A program made the position numbers and the translations under genes. 46,537 nt of DNA, from NCBI GenBank assembly GCA_045126515.1, contig JBGVOM010000127.1, positions 1 to 46,537 of the forward strand. The letters run 5' to 3'. This document shows positions 25,677 to 34,743 of the stretch, in pieces. The notes below the pieces were generated by a model. That model worked only from the letters and a program-made list of their open reading frames with translations. It did not search any database and was not told where the DNA came from. The stretch is from RUG11237 sp045126515. GTDB taxonomy: Bacteria; Bacillota; Clostridia; Lachnospirales; Lachnospiraceae. Every line of letters starts with the position of its first letter. The stretch's first letter is position 1.

Positions 25677-26666
25677 ATGGCGGGGTTTGAAGATATTATC
25701 GGGCATGAGCAGATTATTGAGCATCTGCAAAATGCCATCGAATTAGATAAAGTATCACATGCATATATTATAAATGGAGAAAAAGGAACCGGAAAAATGC
25801 TGATTGCAGATGCATTTGCAATGACACTGCAGTGTGAAAAACAGGCGCGTATTCCATGCCTGAAATGCCGTTCCTGTAAACAGACACTGTCAGGAAATCA
25901 GCCGGATATTATTCATGTGTCTCATGAAAAGCCAGGCAGCATCAGCGTAGAAGAAATCAGAAGTCAGTTAAATAACGATATTGAAGTAAAGCCATACAGC
26001 AGCCCAAGAAAGATATATATTATCGACGAGGCGGACAAGTTGACGGTACAGGCACAGAATGCACTGTTAAAAACCATTGAGGAGCCACCGGCTTATGCAG
26101 TTATTATTCTGCTTACCTGTAATTCCGATGCACTGCTGCCAACTATTTTATCCAGATGTGTGCAGTTAAATATAAAACCGGTACAGGATAAAGTGCTAAA
26201 GCGCTATCTAATGGAACGCTTAAAGGTGCCAGATTATAAGGCAGATTTAAGTGTGGCATTTGCCAGAGGAAATGTGGGAAAAGCAGTGGCACTTGCTTCT
26301 TCCGAAAATTTTGATATGATTAAGAAAGATGCCCTTGATATGCTACGCTATTTAGAGGATATGGAAATCCATGAGGTAGTGGAATGGGTAAAAAAGATTG
26401 CAGATTATAAGTTAGAAATCAATGATTTTTTAGATATACTTACCGTATGGTTCCGGGATGTGCTATTATTTAAGGCAACCAATGATGTAAATATGTTGAT
26501 ATTTAAAGATGAGATTCAGGAAATAAAGAAAAGGGCAGCGCGCAGTTCCTACAGTGGACTGGAGGAAATTGTGAATGCCATTGAAAAAGCAAAGGTAAGG
26601 CTCAATGCCAATGTTAATTTTGATTTGACCATTGAGCTTATGCTTCTTGCCATTAAGGAGAATTAA
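25677..26666 (+). CDS. holB: DNA polymerase III subunit delta'
   Basis: A 329-residue clamp-loader subunit that opens the sliding clamp together with delta and tau. P-loop GEKGTGKM is near 37-44. A zinc knuckle follows with Cys residues in CLKCRSC. The AAA+ sensor region has IYIIDEADKLTVQAQNALLKTIEEPP, and LLPTILSRC completes the SRC motif. AAAGGAGG precedes the ATG. Sits between yaaR and yaaT as in Bacillus. Confidence 0.94.
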   Translation: MAGFEDIIGHEQIIEHLQNAIELDKVSHAYIINGEKGTGKMLIADAFAMTLQCEKQARIPCLKCRSCKQTLSGNQPDIIHVSHEKPGSISVEEIRSQLNNDIEVKPYSSPRKIYIIDEADKLTVQAQNALLKTIEEPPAYAVIILLTCNSDALLPTILSRCVQLNIKPVQDKVLKRYLMERLKVPDYKADLSVAFARGNVGKAVALASSENFDMIKKDALDMLRYLEDMEIHEVVEWVKKIADYKLEINDFLDILTVWFRDVLLFKATNDVNMLIFKDEIQEIKKRAARSSYSGLEEIVNAIEKAKVRLNANVNFDLTIELMLLAIKEN

Positions 26667-26669
26667 AAC

Positions 26670-27590
26670 ATGGTAAAAGTAATCGGTGTAAGATTCAGAA
26701 CAGCAGGAAAAATATACTTTTTCAGTCCCTTAGATTATGAAATTCATAAAGGGGACCATGTAATTGTAGAAACTGCAAGAGGAGTAGAGTACGGCGCGGT
26801 GGTAATTGCACCGAAAGATATTGAAGAAGATAAGGTGATTCAGCCATTAAAGCCTGTAATACGTGTGGCAAGTCCAGAGGATGATGCTGTTGAGGCAGAG
26901 AATAAGGTAAAAGAAAAAGAAGCTTTTCAAATCTGTTTAGAAAAGATTAAAAAACACGGACTTCAAATGAAATTAATTGATTCAGAATATACTTTTGATA
27001 ATAACAAACTGTTGTTTTATTTTACGGCAGATGGAAGAATCGATTTTAGAGAGCTGGTAAAGGATTTAGCGGCTGTGTTTAAAACACGTATTGAATTAAG
27101 ACAAATTGGTGTCAGGGATGAAACCAAGATTCTGGGTGGTATTGGTATTTGTGGACGTCCTCTTTGTTGCCATACTTATCTGGCAGATTTTGCACCAGTG
27201 TCCATTAAGATGGCGAAGGAACAGAACCTTTCCCTAAATCCAACCAAGATTTCCGGTGTTTGCGGAAGACTGATGTGCTGTTTAAAAAATGAGGAAGAAA
27301 CTTATGAAGAATTAAACAGCCATTTACCGAATGTGGGAGATTATGTAACCACACCGGAAGGGTTGAAAGGCGAAGTTTCCGGCATTAGCATTTTAAGACA
27401 GCTGGTAAAAGTAATTGTGACCATTAATGATGAAAAAGAAATCAGAGAATATAAAGTGGATGAACTGAAATTTAAAACCAGAAGAAAGAGAGAAAAAATC
27501 AAGCTTTCTGCAGAAGAATTAAAGGAATTAGAAGTGCTGGAAAAAGAAGAACGCAGGGAAGAAAGGGTGTCAAAGCTGGATGACAATTAA
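26670..27590 (+). CDS. yaaT: PSP1-domain stage 0 sporulation family protein (YaaT/RicT)
   Basis: A 306-residue YaaT/RicT protein. In B. subtilis RicT works with RicA and RicF to promote RNA processing by RNase Y and affects the phosphorelay. The PSP1 C-terminal domain shows DFRELVKDLAAVFKTRIELRQIG, then the Cys-rich ICGRPLCCHTYL and VCGRLMCCLKNE motifs that bind an Fe-S cluster with the partners. The tail is a charged helix (Glu/Lys/Arg). It begins 3 bp after holB; its last 11 bp overlap the methyltransferase start. Confidence 0.93.
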   Translation: MVKVIGVRFRTAGKIYFFSPLDYEIHKGDHVIVETARGVEYGAVVIAPKDIEEDKVIQPLKPVIRVASPEDDAVEAENKVKEKEAFQICLEKIKKHGLQMKLIDSEYTFDNNKLLFYFTADGRIDFRELVKDLAAVFKTRIELRQIGVRDETKILGGIGICGRPLCCHTYLADFAPVSIKMAKEQNLSLNPTKISGVCGRLMCCLKNEEETYEELNSHLPNVGDYVTTPEGLKGEVSGISILRQLVKVIVTINDEKEIREYKVDELKFKTRRKREKIKLSAEELKELEVLEKEERREERVSKLDDN

Positions 27591-28329
27591 TTTGAAAAGT
27601 CAGGAAAGAATTGACGATTTAGGCAGAAACGGATATAAAATCATTCAGAACAAAGAAAAATTCTGCTTTGGCATTGATGCGGTGTTGCTCAGTGATTTTG
27701 CTAAGGCAAAACCTGGTGAGCATGTGTTGGATATCGGCACAGGAACAGGAATTATTCCCATTCTTATGGAGGCTAAGACCGAAGGAGAGCATTTTACCGG
27801 ACTGGATATACAGGCGGAAAGTATTGAGATGGCGCAGCGAAGTGTTGCCATGAACGGTCTTTCCGAAAAAATTGATATGGTATGTGGTGATGTAAAAGAA
27901 GCAGTGGATATATTTGGAGCTGCTTCTTTTAAAGTCATAACCACAAATCCACCGTATATGACAGGAAGCCACGGTATTGTAAATCCTGAAGAACCAAAGG
28001 CGATTGCCAGGCATGAGCTCTGTTGTACTTTGGAGGACATTCTGAAAACTTCAGCAAAGCTGCTAAAAGAAAAAGGAAGATTTTATATGGTGCACCGTCC
28101 GTTTCGGTTGGCGGAAATTATGTCGGAGTGCGTGAAATACAAATTAGAACCCAAACGAATACGGTTTGTTCATTCCTACATAGATAAGGAGCCGTCGATG
28201 GTTTTGATTGAAGCATTAAAAGGCGGTAATTCCAGAGTGACGGTGGAGCCGCCACTGATTGTTTATAAAGATGTAAATGTATACACAGATGAAATCTACG
28301 AAATTTATGGATATGACAGGAGAAGTTAA
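27580..28329 (+). CDS. tRNA1(Val) A37 N6-methyltransferase family (YabB/TrmN6-like)
   Basis: A 249-residue class I SAM-dependent methyltransferase. It begins with ERIDDLGRNGYKIIQ and FCFGIDAVLLSDFA, a family lead-in. SAM motif I is VLDIGTGTGIIPI (near 47-59), and the catalytic TTNPPYM is near 129-135, the NPPY type that methylates exocyclic amino groups. The YabB family is annotated as modifying A37 of tRNA-Val, though the target in Firmicutes is less certain. Start codon lies inside the yaaT end, a translational overlap; the rsmI ATG directly follows its TAA. Confidence 0.9.
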   Translation: MTINLKSQERIDDLGRNGYKIIQNKEKFCFGIDAVLLSDFAKAKPGEHVLDIGTGTGIIPILMEAKTEGEHFTGLDIQAESIEMAQRSVAMNGLSEKIDMVCGDVKEAVDIFGAASFKVITTNPPYMTGSHGIVNPEEPKAIARHELCCTLEDILKTSAKLLKEKGRFYMVHRPFRLAEIMSECVKYKLEPKRIRFVHSYIDKEPSMVLIEALKGGNSRVTVEPPLIVYKDVNVYTDEIYEIYGYDRRS

Positions 28330-29169
28330 ATGCAGGGAAAATTATTTTTGTGTGCAACGCCAATTGGAAATTTAGAAGACATTACCTTCCGGGTGGTTCG
28401 TACTTTAAAAGAGGTAGATTTGATTGCGGCGGAGGATACCAGAAACAGCATCAAACTGTTAAATCATTTTGAAATCAAAACGCCCATGACCAGCTATCAC
28501 GAATACAATAAAATAGAGAAGGCAAAAACATTGATAGCAGAAATGCAGGCAGGCAAGAATATTGCGTTGATTACAGATGCAGGAACACCCGGCATATCCG
28601 ATCCGGGGGAAGAACTGGTAAAAATGTGCTATGAAGCAGGGGTAGAAGTGACTTCTCTGCCGGGGCCGGCAGCCTGTATTACTGCATTGACCTTATCCGG
28701 ACTGCCCACCAGACGGTTTTCCTTCGAAGCATTTCTTCCAGCCGATAAAAAAGAGAGAAAACAATTATTAGAAGAAATGAAACAGGAAACCAGAACCATC
28801 ATTTGCTATGAAGCACCCCATCATCTGGTAAAGACTCTAAAAGAGCTGTTAGAAACTCTTGGGGACAGGAAATGCACCATCTGCAGAGAACTGACCAAGC
28901 GCTATGAAACTGCTTTTCAGACAACCTTAGCATCTGCATTATCCCACTACCAGGAAGAACCACCGAAAGGAGAATGTGTGGTTGTCATTGAAGGAAAATC
29001 AAGACAGGAAATTCTGGAAAATGAGCGGGAAAAATGGCAGGAACTGACCATTGAGGAACATATGGAAGTGTACTTAAGCCAGGGCAAGGACAAAAAAGAG
29101 GCTATGAAGCTGGTGGCGAAGGACAGAGGCGTTAGTAAGCGGGATATTTATCAGGCGTTGCTTTCGTAG
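28330..29169 (+). CDS. rsmI: 16S rRNA (cytidine1402-2'-O)-methyltransferase RsmI
   Basis: A 279-residue methyltransferase modifying C1402 of 16S rRNA at the decoding centre. Family signatures: LFLCATPIGNLEDITFR at the N-terminus, IAAEDTRNS, ALITDAGTPGISDPG (about 78-92), and SLPGPAACITALTLSGLP. The RsmI C-terminal helical extension is present (LSQGKDKKEAMKLVAKDRG...). The start abuts the previous stop. Last gene of the holB cluster; no terminator is seen before the convergent lipoprotein gene. Confidence 0.94.
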   Translation: MQGKLFLCATPIGNLEDITFRVVRTLKEVDLIAAEDTRNSIKLLNHFEIKTPMTSYHEYNKIEKAKTLIAEMQAGKNIALITDAGTPGISDPGEELVKMCYEAGVEVTSLPGPAACITALTLSGLPTRRFSFEAFLPADKKERKQLLEEMKQETRTIICYEAPHHLVKTLKELLETLGDRKCTICRELTKRYETAFQTTLASALSHYQEEPPKGECVVVIEGKSRQEILENEREKWQELTIEEHMEVYLSQGKDKKEAMKLVAKDRGVSKRDIYQALLS

Positions 29170-29174
29170 GAGGG

Positions 29175-30158
29175 TTATTTTACTTGTAAGGTAAAGCGCA
29201 TTGCCATGGGAATATTAATATTGCAGTTGGTAATATTTTCGTTAAATGGCTCAGGTATACTCCATGCGGTAATTTCATACATACCAGGTGTTTCAGGTGC
29301 TTGAATAGAAAATTTACCGTAAGATACCTTTTCAGGTTCAGTAGCCACGTAATAGTAAGAGTGTTCATTGATGTGGGCCTGTTGATTGGAAATATTTAAC
29401 AATATCAAAGAGTCTTTTCTGGATGCATCTGTCGAGCCACCGCCTACATGATATTTTAAAGTTACGTTTTCTTTTGGCGAACAAGTAACTATATTATTTG
29501 GAATGCGGCGGATATTTTTTTCTTCGGTATTTAATATAAACCCGTCATCAAAATTGTCTTCATATATTTCGTCAGGTTGATTTTGCATAAAAAGTGGTTC
29601 TGCTAAAGTATTGTTTGGATTAAAAGATAAAATACCATCAAAACAGAGAGAAGTGTCCGTAGAACTTATAACTGCCTGTGTATCTTGCTTTGCCATTAAT
29701 ATGTTGGAATAAGCGGTCAGGATGGCTAAAATTTTATGATTTTTTGTTGTGTCAATTTTTTCTGCAAATTGGAAGGCATATTCTTTGGAAAATTCACCAT
29801 CGGTATCAATATAAAATGTGTCATATGTTGCATTATCAACGACAATTGGCATTTGGACATAGTCAATAAAAATCTGTACGGCAAACTGGCGTTTGCTGTC
29901 ACCGGCACTTTCCACACTGAAATACATAGTATCTTTGTCAGAGGACAGTTCAAAAATGCCATCCTCATCCACACCGAAAGAAGGCTTTGTATCTATGCCA
30001 AATGCATAACCTTCGGTATTATCAGCGTAAATAGTGTGCATTCCGTCCATAATGTCAGTACTGTTTAGGGTAACAGATACATTCTCTTCAGTTTTTCCAC
30101 AGGAAGGTAAAAGGCATAGACAGAAAAAAGTTAGTAAGCTAGTGATTATTTTTTTCAT
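29175..30158 (-). CDS. Secreted lipoprotein of unknown function
   Basis: A 327-residue protein with a lipoprotein signal MKKIITSLLTFFCLCLLPSC, where Cys20 would be lipidated. ATG 30158 is used because AAAGGAG lies upstream; an in-frame TTG eight codons earlier overlaps that site. The mature part is acidic and beta-rich, with YYVATEPEKVSYGKF-like strands near the C-terminus, and I recognise no domain. It is divergent from an AgrC/AgrA-like pair, and a LytTR-type direct repeat points toward its promoter, suggesting it is the system's target (inference). Confidence 0.75.
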   Translation of the reverse strand: MKKIITSLLTFFCLCLLPSCGKTEENVSVTLNSTDIMDGMHTIYADNTEGYAFGIDTKPSFGVDEDGIFELSSDKDTMYFSVESAGDSKRQFAVQIFIDYVQMPIVVDNATYDTFYIDTDGEFSKEYAFQFAEKIDTTKNHKILAILTAYSNILMAKQDTQAVISSTDTSLCFDGILSFNPNNTLAEPLFMQNQPDEIYEDNFDDGFILNTEEKNIRRIPNNIVTCSPKENVTLKYHVGGGSTDASRKDSLILLNISNQQAHINEHSYYYVATEPEKVSYGKFSIQAPETPGMYEITAWSIPEPFNENITNCNINIPMAMRFTLQVK

Positions 30159-30288
30159 GGTAGTGATTTCTCCTTTCAAATTTCAAAAGAGGGAGAGAAA
30201 TTCTCCCTTAAAATTAGTTTTGTAGCCTGCACTTGTACTCAGCCAATGGAAATGATAACATAATAGTCAAAAATAATAAGAAAATTTC

Positions 30289-30318
30289 TTGAACGTGATG
30301 AATTACTGCGTGAACGTA
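30289..30318 (-). promoter_or_regulatory. LytTR/AgrA-type direct repeat
   Basis: On the minus strand ACGTTCA occurs twice with a 21-bp period (complements at 30290-30296 and 30311-30317). That equals 9-bp half-sites with a 12-bp spacer, the layout bound by AgrA-type LytTR regulators, and ACGTT matches their core. A -10-like TATGTT sits about 40 bp downstream on the minus strand with a poor -35. This orientation and distance favour control of the lipoprotein gene. Confidence 0.55.
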
Positions 30319-30347
30319 AAAACGTGTGGATAAGTGAGGGACTGTGG

Positions 30348-31439
30348 ATGCTTCAAAGAAAAGTCGAAATATTGGTTGCTGTTTTGAGTGAAATTATTTT
30401 GTGTTTTTGGATTTATTGGTACAATAAAGAGTGTTTAGGCTCCGTAAAAACGTATCAGGCAGAAGTGCAGACGCTTCTTTGTTCTATAGGATTGCTGGTT
30501 TTGGACAATCTATTTTTTCTATTGTGGGATAATGAAAAAATAAAAAAGTTTTGGACAATCTTTTGCGTTATTATTTCGGAAATCGTTATATGTCTGCTGT
30601 TGTATCGGTGGCAGGTGGTAAATAATAAGCAGGGAATCTATCATAGAGAAGGTGCATTTTTATATTCAGTACTGATTTTGTCCCTTCTTTTAATTGTAGA
30701 TATGTTTTTTGTTTTTTTTCTTCGTATTCGGAAAAAGAGTGTGAAATTGCAGAAAACAGAAGAAGAAAAAGCGGCATTAGAAGATTATAATAACCGTCTG
30801 GAAGAATTATATAAAGAGGTTAGGGGTTTTAAACACGATTATATTAATATATTATCGTCACTATATTTTTATATGGAAGAAGAAAATTATTCAGAGATGC
30901 GTGAATATTTTTTAGAACACATTTTGCCAGGGGCTCAAAATTTGGCAAAGGAAGATCAGCTAATCGGAAAACTTTCTAATATAAAACAGCCTGATATCAA
31001 AGGAATTGTCTATTTAAAGCTTTTCAAGGCTTTTCAGGAGCATTTACAGGTAAGGATGGAACTAAAAGAAGAAATTGTACAAGTGTTTATGGAAAGCGAA
31101 GATTTGGTGAGAGTATTGGGGGTATTTTTAGATAATGCAATTGAGGCAGCAAAAGATACGGAAGAAAAGTACTTGTATATAGGTTTTTTGCCAGTGCAGG
31201 CTGGGCTGTACATACGGATTGAAAATTCTACGAAAGAGAAACAAATTAATTTATCGCAGTTATGGGATTATGGTTTTTCCACAAAAGGAAATAATCGGGG
31301 GCTGGGATTGTATGGAGTGGAGCAGATATTGTCTAAATATTCCAATGTATTACAGAGCACAGAACAGAAGGGAAAACGATTTGCACAGGAATTAAAAATC
31401 TGTAGGAGGGAAAGCAATGTTACCGATTTTTTTGTGTGA
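30348..31439 (+). CDS. AgrC-like sensor histidine kinase (GHKL)
   Basis: A 363-residue HPK10-type kinase. ATG 30348 is preferred over GTG 30324 because GTGAGGG lies between them. Four membrane segments fill about residues 5-125, fewer than the six or more of AgrC, so the sensing part is reduced. A coiled coil leads to FKHDYINILSSLYFY with the phospho-accepting His. The ATPase domain has FLDNAIEAAKD (N-box) and GNNRGLGLYGVEQIL (G-box). No agrB or agrD-like peptide gene is seen nearby, so the signal is unknown. Overlaps the regulator by 23 bp. Confidence 0.85.
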   Translation: MLQRKVEILVAVLSEIILCFWIYWYNKECLGSVKTYQAEVQTLLCSIGLLVLDNLFFLLWDNEKIKKFWTIFCVIISEIVICLLLYRWQVVNNKQGIYHREGAFLYSVLILSLLLIVDMFFVFFLRIRKKSVKLQKTEEEKAALEDYNNRLEELYKEVRGFKHDYINILSSLYFYMEEENYSEMREYFLEHILPGAQNLAKEDQLIGKLSNIKQPDIKGIVYLKLFKAFQEHLQVRMELKEEIVQVFMESEDLVRVLGVFLDNAIEAAKDTEEKYLYIGFLPVQAGLYIRIENSTKEKQINLSQLWDYGFSTKGNNRGLGLYGVEQILSKYSNVLQSTEQKGKRFAQELKICRRESNVTDFFV

Positions 31440-32157
31440 CGATGTAGAAGATAACTTGTTGCATATAAAGAATATAATTGAAAAACAAATATTCATAGAA
31501 GCATTGGATATAAAAGTGACAGGTGCCACGACAAATCCTGAGGAGTTTTTGGATATGATAAAGGAATCTCCAAAGCCTGCGCTTTACTTTTTGGATGTGG
31601 AAATAAAAAATGGAATGAATGGCTTTTGCCTGGCAGAGAAAGTGAGGGAAATAGATCCCAGAGGTTTTTTGGTTTTTATTACAGCTCATGAGGAAATGTC
31701 TTATTTAGCATTTCGATATCAGGTAGAGGCTATGGACTATATATCAAAAGAGCAGACAAAAGAAATGCCAGAGCGTATTTTAGAGTGTTTAAAAATGGCA
31801 CAGAAGCGCTTGATAACCAAGAATAATGATATTCATAAAGTGTTAAAAGTGAATACGGGAGAAAAAGTTATGTTGCTTTCTCAAGAGGATATTTATTGGA
31901 TTGGTACTTGTGTGTCAGCACACAAGGTAAGAATCTATTTAAAAGATAGTATGTATGAATACTTTAATTCTTTGCAGGAAATAAAACAACAGTTGTCAGA
32001 ACAATTTTGTCAGAGCCACAAATCATGTATTGTAAATATGAAATATGTTGAAAAATTTCAAGAAAAAGAAAGAAAGTTGTATTTGAAAAATGGTCAGGTA
32101 TGCCCTGTGTCAGTAAGGAGCATGTCGGTGGTTCGAAAAAAAATAGCAATGCTTTGA
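31417..32157 (+). CDS. AgrA-like LytTR response regulator
   Basis: A 246-residue regulator. The receiver domain has acidic FLCDDVEDN at the N-terminus and the phospho-acceptor Asp in YFLDVEIKNGMNG (about 55). The LytTR DNA-binding domain spans about 143-244: VLKVNTGEKVMLLSQEDIYWIG, then SHKSCIVNMKYV, a hallmark. It pairs with the overlapping kinase. The 21-bp-period direct repeat upstream of the kinase gene is its most likely binding site. Confidence 0.9.
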   Translation: MLPIFLCDDVEDNLLHIKNIIEKQIFIEALDIKVTGATTNPEEFLDMIKESPKPALYFLDVEIKNGMNGFCLAEKVREIDPRGFLVFITAHEEMSYLAFRYQVEAMDYISKEQTKEMPERILECLKMAQKRLITKNNDIHKVLKVNTGEKVMLLSQEDIYWIGTCVSAHKVRIYLKDSMYEYFNSLQEIKQQLSEQFCQSHKSCIVNMKYVEKFQEKERKLYLKNGQVCPVSVRSMSVVRKKIAML

Positions 32158-32246
32158 AATTTGAAATATAGAATATAATACACTCTTCCGGGAAATAATA
32201 ATTCCTGTCAATAATACCTATAAAATATAGGAAAGGAAAAAAAGTT

Positions 32247-32810
32247 ATGTCATTGATAGGAAAAGAAGTAGAAGATTTTAAAGTTCAGGCATTTGTAAAA
32301 AACGAGTTTAAGGAGGTTTCTAAGCAGAGCATCCTTGGCTCCTGGTCTGTGTTTTTCTTTTATCCGGCAGATTTCACCTTTGTGTGTCCTACAGAGTTGT
32401 CAGATTTGGCAGATAAGTATGAGGAATTTAAGAAAATAGGATGTGAGATTTATGCAGTGTCCTGTGATACACATTTTGTGCATAAAGCGTGGCATGATGT
32501 GTCGGATACCATAAAAAAACTGCAGTATCCTATGTTGGCAGATCCTACGGGGGCTCTGGCAAGGGATTTTCAGGTTATGATAGAAGCAGACGGTATGGCA
32601 GAGCGAGGAAGTTTTATCGTGAATCCGGAGGGGAAAATTGTTGCCTATGAGGTTACAGCAGGAAATGTGGGAAGAAATGCAGAGGAACTGTTCCGAAGAG
32701 TTCAGGCATCCCAGTTTGTGGCAGAGCATGGAGATGAAGTGTGTCCTGCAAAATGGCAGCCGGGAGCCGAAACCTTGAAACCAAGTCTTGATTTGGTAGG
32801 GCTTCTGTAA
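32247..32810 (+). CDS. ahpC: Alkyl hydroperoxide reductase C (typical 2-Cys peroxiredoxin)
   Basis: A 187-residue peroxiredoxin. FTFVCPTEL holds the peroxidatic Cys47 and EVCPAKW the resolving Cys166, the AhpC spacing. The residues FYPADFTF precede the active site as usual. It reduces hydrogen peroxide and organic peroxides using the reductase encoded 10 bp downstream. AGGAAAGG precedes the start; a TATAAT-like box lies near 32170. I see no convincing PerR box. Confidence 0.95.
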   Translation: MSLIGKEVEDFKVQAFVKNEFKEVSKQSILGSWSVFFFYPADFTFVCPTELSDLADKYEEFKKIGCEIYAVSCDTHFVHKAWHDVSDTIKKLQYPMLADPTGALARDFQVMIEADGMAERGSFIVNPEGKIVAYEVTAGNVGRNAEELFRRVQASQFVAEHGDEVCPAKWQPGAETLKPSLDLVGLL

Positions 32811-32820
32811 GGAGGAGGCA

Positions 32821-34488
32821 ATGAAAGAGCAGCGAAGTGAAACCTATTACGATGCTATCGTGATAGGTGCGGGATCGGCGGGACTTTCTACTGCCATTTA
32901 TCTTGCCAGAGCCAAATACCGGGTGCTGGTTATAGAGAAAGAACAGATTGGCGGTCAGATTACCATTACCTCTGAAATTGTAAATTATCCCGGTGTGATA
33001 AAATCCAGTGGAAAAGAACTGACTGGTGAAATGCGAAAACAGGCAGAATATTTTGGAGCAGAGTTTCTTATGGCAGAAGTGGAGGAGATTCAGTGTGCTG
33101 GACAGTGGAAAGAAGTAAGAACTTCTAAGGAAACATATGAAACCCTTGGAATTATCCTTGCCACCGGTGCCAATCCAAGAAAAATCGGATTTCCGGGAGA
33201 AGAAAAATATCAAGGCAGGGGAATTGCTTATTGCGCTACCTGCGACGGAGAATTTTTTGCAGGGATGGATATCTTTGTGCTGGGTGGTGGCTTTGCGGCG
33301 GCAGAGGAATCCATGTTTCTTACAAAATACGCAAAACGGGTGTATTTGATGGTGCGGGAGCCTGACTTTACCTGTGCTAAAAGTATTGCAGAGAAAGTAA
33401 TGGCACATCCCGGCGTGGAGGTGCATTTTGAAACGGAAATTGTGGAAGCAGGTGGCGGAGAGACTTTAGAATACGCTGTTTTCCGGGAAAAGAATAATGT
33501 TTGGGAATACAGACCAGAGGAGGGAAAAACCTTTGGTATCTTTGTGTTTGCAGGCTATGTGCCAGATAACAAGTTGTTTTTGGAAAAGCTGGAAACCACG
33601 GAAGAAGGATATTTAGTGACCGATCGGAATCAGAAAACCAGCAAAGAAGGTGTGTATGGTGCCGGTGACGTGTGCCAGAAAAATTTAAGACAGGTGGTGA
33701 CGGCAGTTGCGGACGGGGCGGTTGCGGCCACCTCTCTGGAATCATATCTGGCGGAGCAGTATGAAAAGTTAAAATTACACAAACGTAAGTGGAAGACAAA
33801 GGCAATAGACAAGGACGCAGAAAAGGATAAAATAGCAGAGAGTATATCAGCTGGGGAAACCGGTACAGTATCCGGCAGCTTTTTTACAAAAGAAATAAAA
33901 GAGCAGCTTTTGCCACTGTTAGAAACCTTTGAAAAAAGCATTGTGCTAAAAGTGCTGGTAAATCACAGCGATATTTCCAAAGAAGCGGAGAATTTTGCAA
34001 AAGAATTAAGTAAATTGTCAAATAAGGTTTCTTGTGAGATTAAGGAGTGTCAGGACCAGGAACAGGCGGTGCCGGCAATACGATTATGTGACGGGCAGGG
34101 GAAGGACATGGGATGTATCTTTCATGGTGTACCGGGAGGTCACGAATTTAATTCCTTTGTGATTGCAATGTATAACATGGCGGGAAAAGGACAGAAAATA
34201 GAGCAGGAATTGTTACAGGAAATTCACAGTATTAACCGTGAAATAAAAATTCAGGTAATAGTTTCCTTGTCGTGTACCATGTGCCCGGATTTAGTGATGG
34301 CAGCACAGCGTATTGCGTTGGAAAATCCTAAGGTACAGACAGATATTTATGATATGGCGCATTTTCCGGAGTTGAAGGAAAAGTATAGGATTATGAGCGT
34401 TCCATGTATGATTATTAATGAGAAACGAGTATACTTTGGAAGGAAAGGAATCCGCGAAATACTGGATATTTTGGGAGAAAAGTTCTAG
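32821..34488 (+). CDS. Domain-permuted AhpF-like reductase (TrxR module + C-terminal glutaredoxin-like domains)
   Basis: A 555-residue flavoprotein likely recycling AhpC. Residues 1-315 form a thioredoxin-reductase module: GAGSAGLSTAIYLARA binds FAD, CATCDG holds redox Cys138/Cys141, GGGFAAAEESMFL binds NAD(P)H, and GVYGAGDV ends it. After a charged linker, residues about 355-555 resemble the N-terminal tandem thioredoxin folds of AhpF; SCTMCPDLVMAAQRIA carries Cys485/Cys488, and SVPCMIINE gives a cis-Pro loop. Classic AhpF has this domain at the N-terminus, so the order is swapped. Next to ahpC by 10 bp, behind GGAGG. Confidence 0.88.
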   Translation: MKEQRSETYYDAIVIGAGSAGLSTAIYLARAKYRVLVIEKEQIGGQITITSEIVNYPGVIKSSGKELTGEMRKQAEYFGAEFLMAEVEEIQCAGQWKEVRTSKETYETLGIILATGANPRKIGFPGEEKYQGRGIAYCATCDGEFFAGMDIFVLGGGFAAAEESMFLTKYAKRVYLMVREPDFTCAKSIAEKVMAHPGVEVHFETEIVEAGGGETLEYAVFREKNNVWEYRPEEGKTFGIFVFAGYVPDNKLFLEKLETTEEGYLVTDRNQKTSKEGVYGAGDVCQKNLRQVVTAVADGAVAATSLESYLAEQYEKLKLHKRKWKTKAIDKDAEKDKIAESISAGETGTVSGSFFTKEIKEQLLPLLETFEKSIVLKVLVNHSDISKEAENFAKELSKLSNKVSCEIKECQDQEQAVPAIRLCDGQGKDMGCIFHGVPGGHEFNSFVIAMYNMAGKGQKIEQELLQEIHSINREIKIQVIVSLSCTMCPDLVMAAQRIALENPKVQTDIYDMAHFPELKEKYRIMSVPCMIINEKRVYFGRKGIREILDILGEKF

Positions 34489-34535
34489 TTATTAAAAAGT
34501 CTTGAAAAAATATTACAAAAAATTTAAAAAAGTAC

Positions 34536-34564
34536 TAGACAAATGTTAAAAGGTGTGTTATATT
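34536..34564 (+). promoter_or_regulatory. Promoter of small RNA copy 1
   Basis: TAGACA (34536-34541) and TATATT (34559-34564) are 17 bp apart, preceded by an A-rich tract like an UP element. The same sequence occurs at copy 2 with identical boxes. A TATAAT overlapping the -10 (34564-34569) has a spacing of 22 bp and is less likely. Confidence 0.65.
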
Positions 34565-34570
34565 ATAATC

Positions 34571-34743
34571 ACAGATAAGGCAAGGGACTTAAGGACGCGA
34601 AAGAAGTCTTAAACCTTATGTAAATTATACCTTTTTAAAGTAGATTTATAAACTCCCCAAATTATAGATTTACTTACTCCCCCTCATTATTATTATATAG
34701 TTTTATGAAAAGAGCGTAACCGCTTAGCGGTTCCGCTCTTTTT
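34571..34743 (+). ncRNA. C-rich-loop small RNA, copy 1
   Basis: A predicted ~173-nt RNA. Hairpin 1 has an outer ATAAGG/CCTTAT pairing (34575/34619) and an inner 7-bp stem. Hairpin 2 (34638-34651 with 34662-34675) presents CTCCCC in a 10-base loop. A second tract CTCCCCCTC (34677-34685) is unpaired. The end is a terminator stem (34709-34743) with a T-run. CTCCCC tracts are complementary to GGGGAG-type ribosome sites, the mode of C-rich Gram-positive small RNAs; targets are unknown. No open frame is conserved between copies. Confidence 0.7.

Noticed and set aside
32158..32246. PerR box before ahpC
   Set aside because: AT-rich sequence is present but no clear TTATAAT-type inverted repeat was found.
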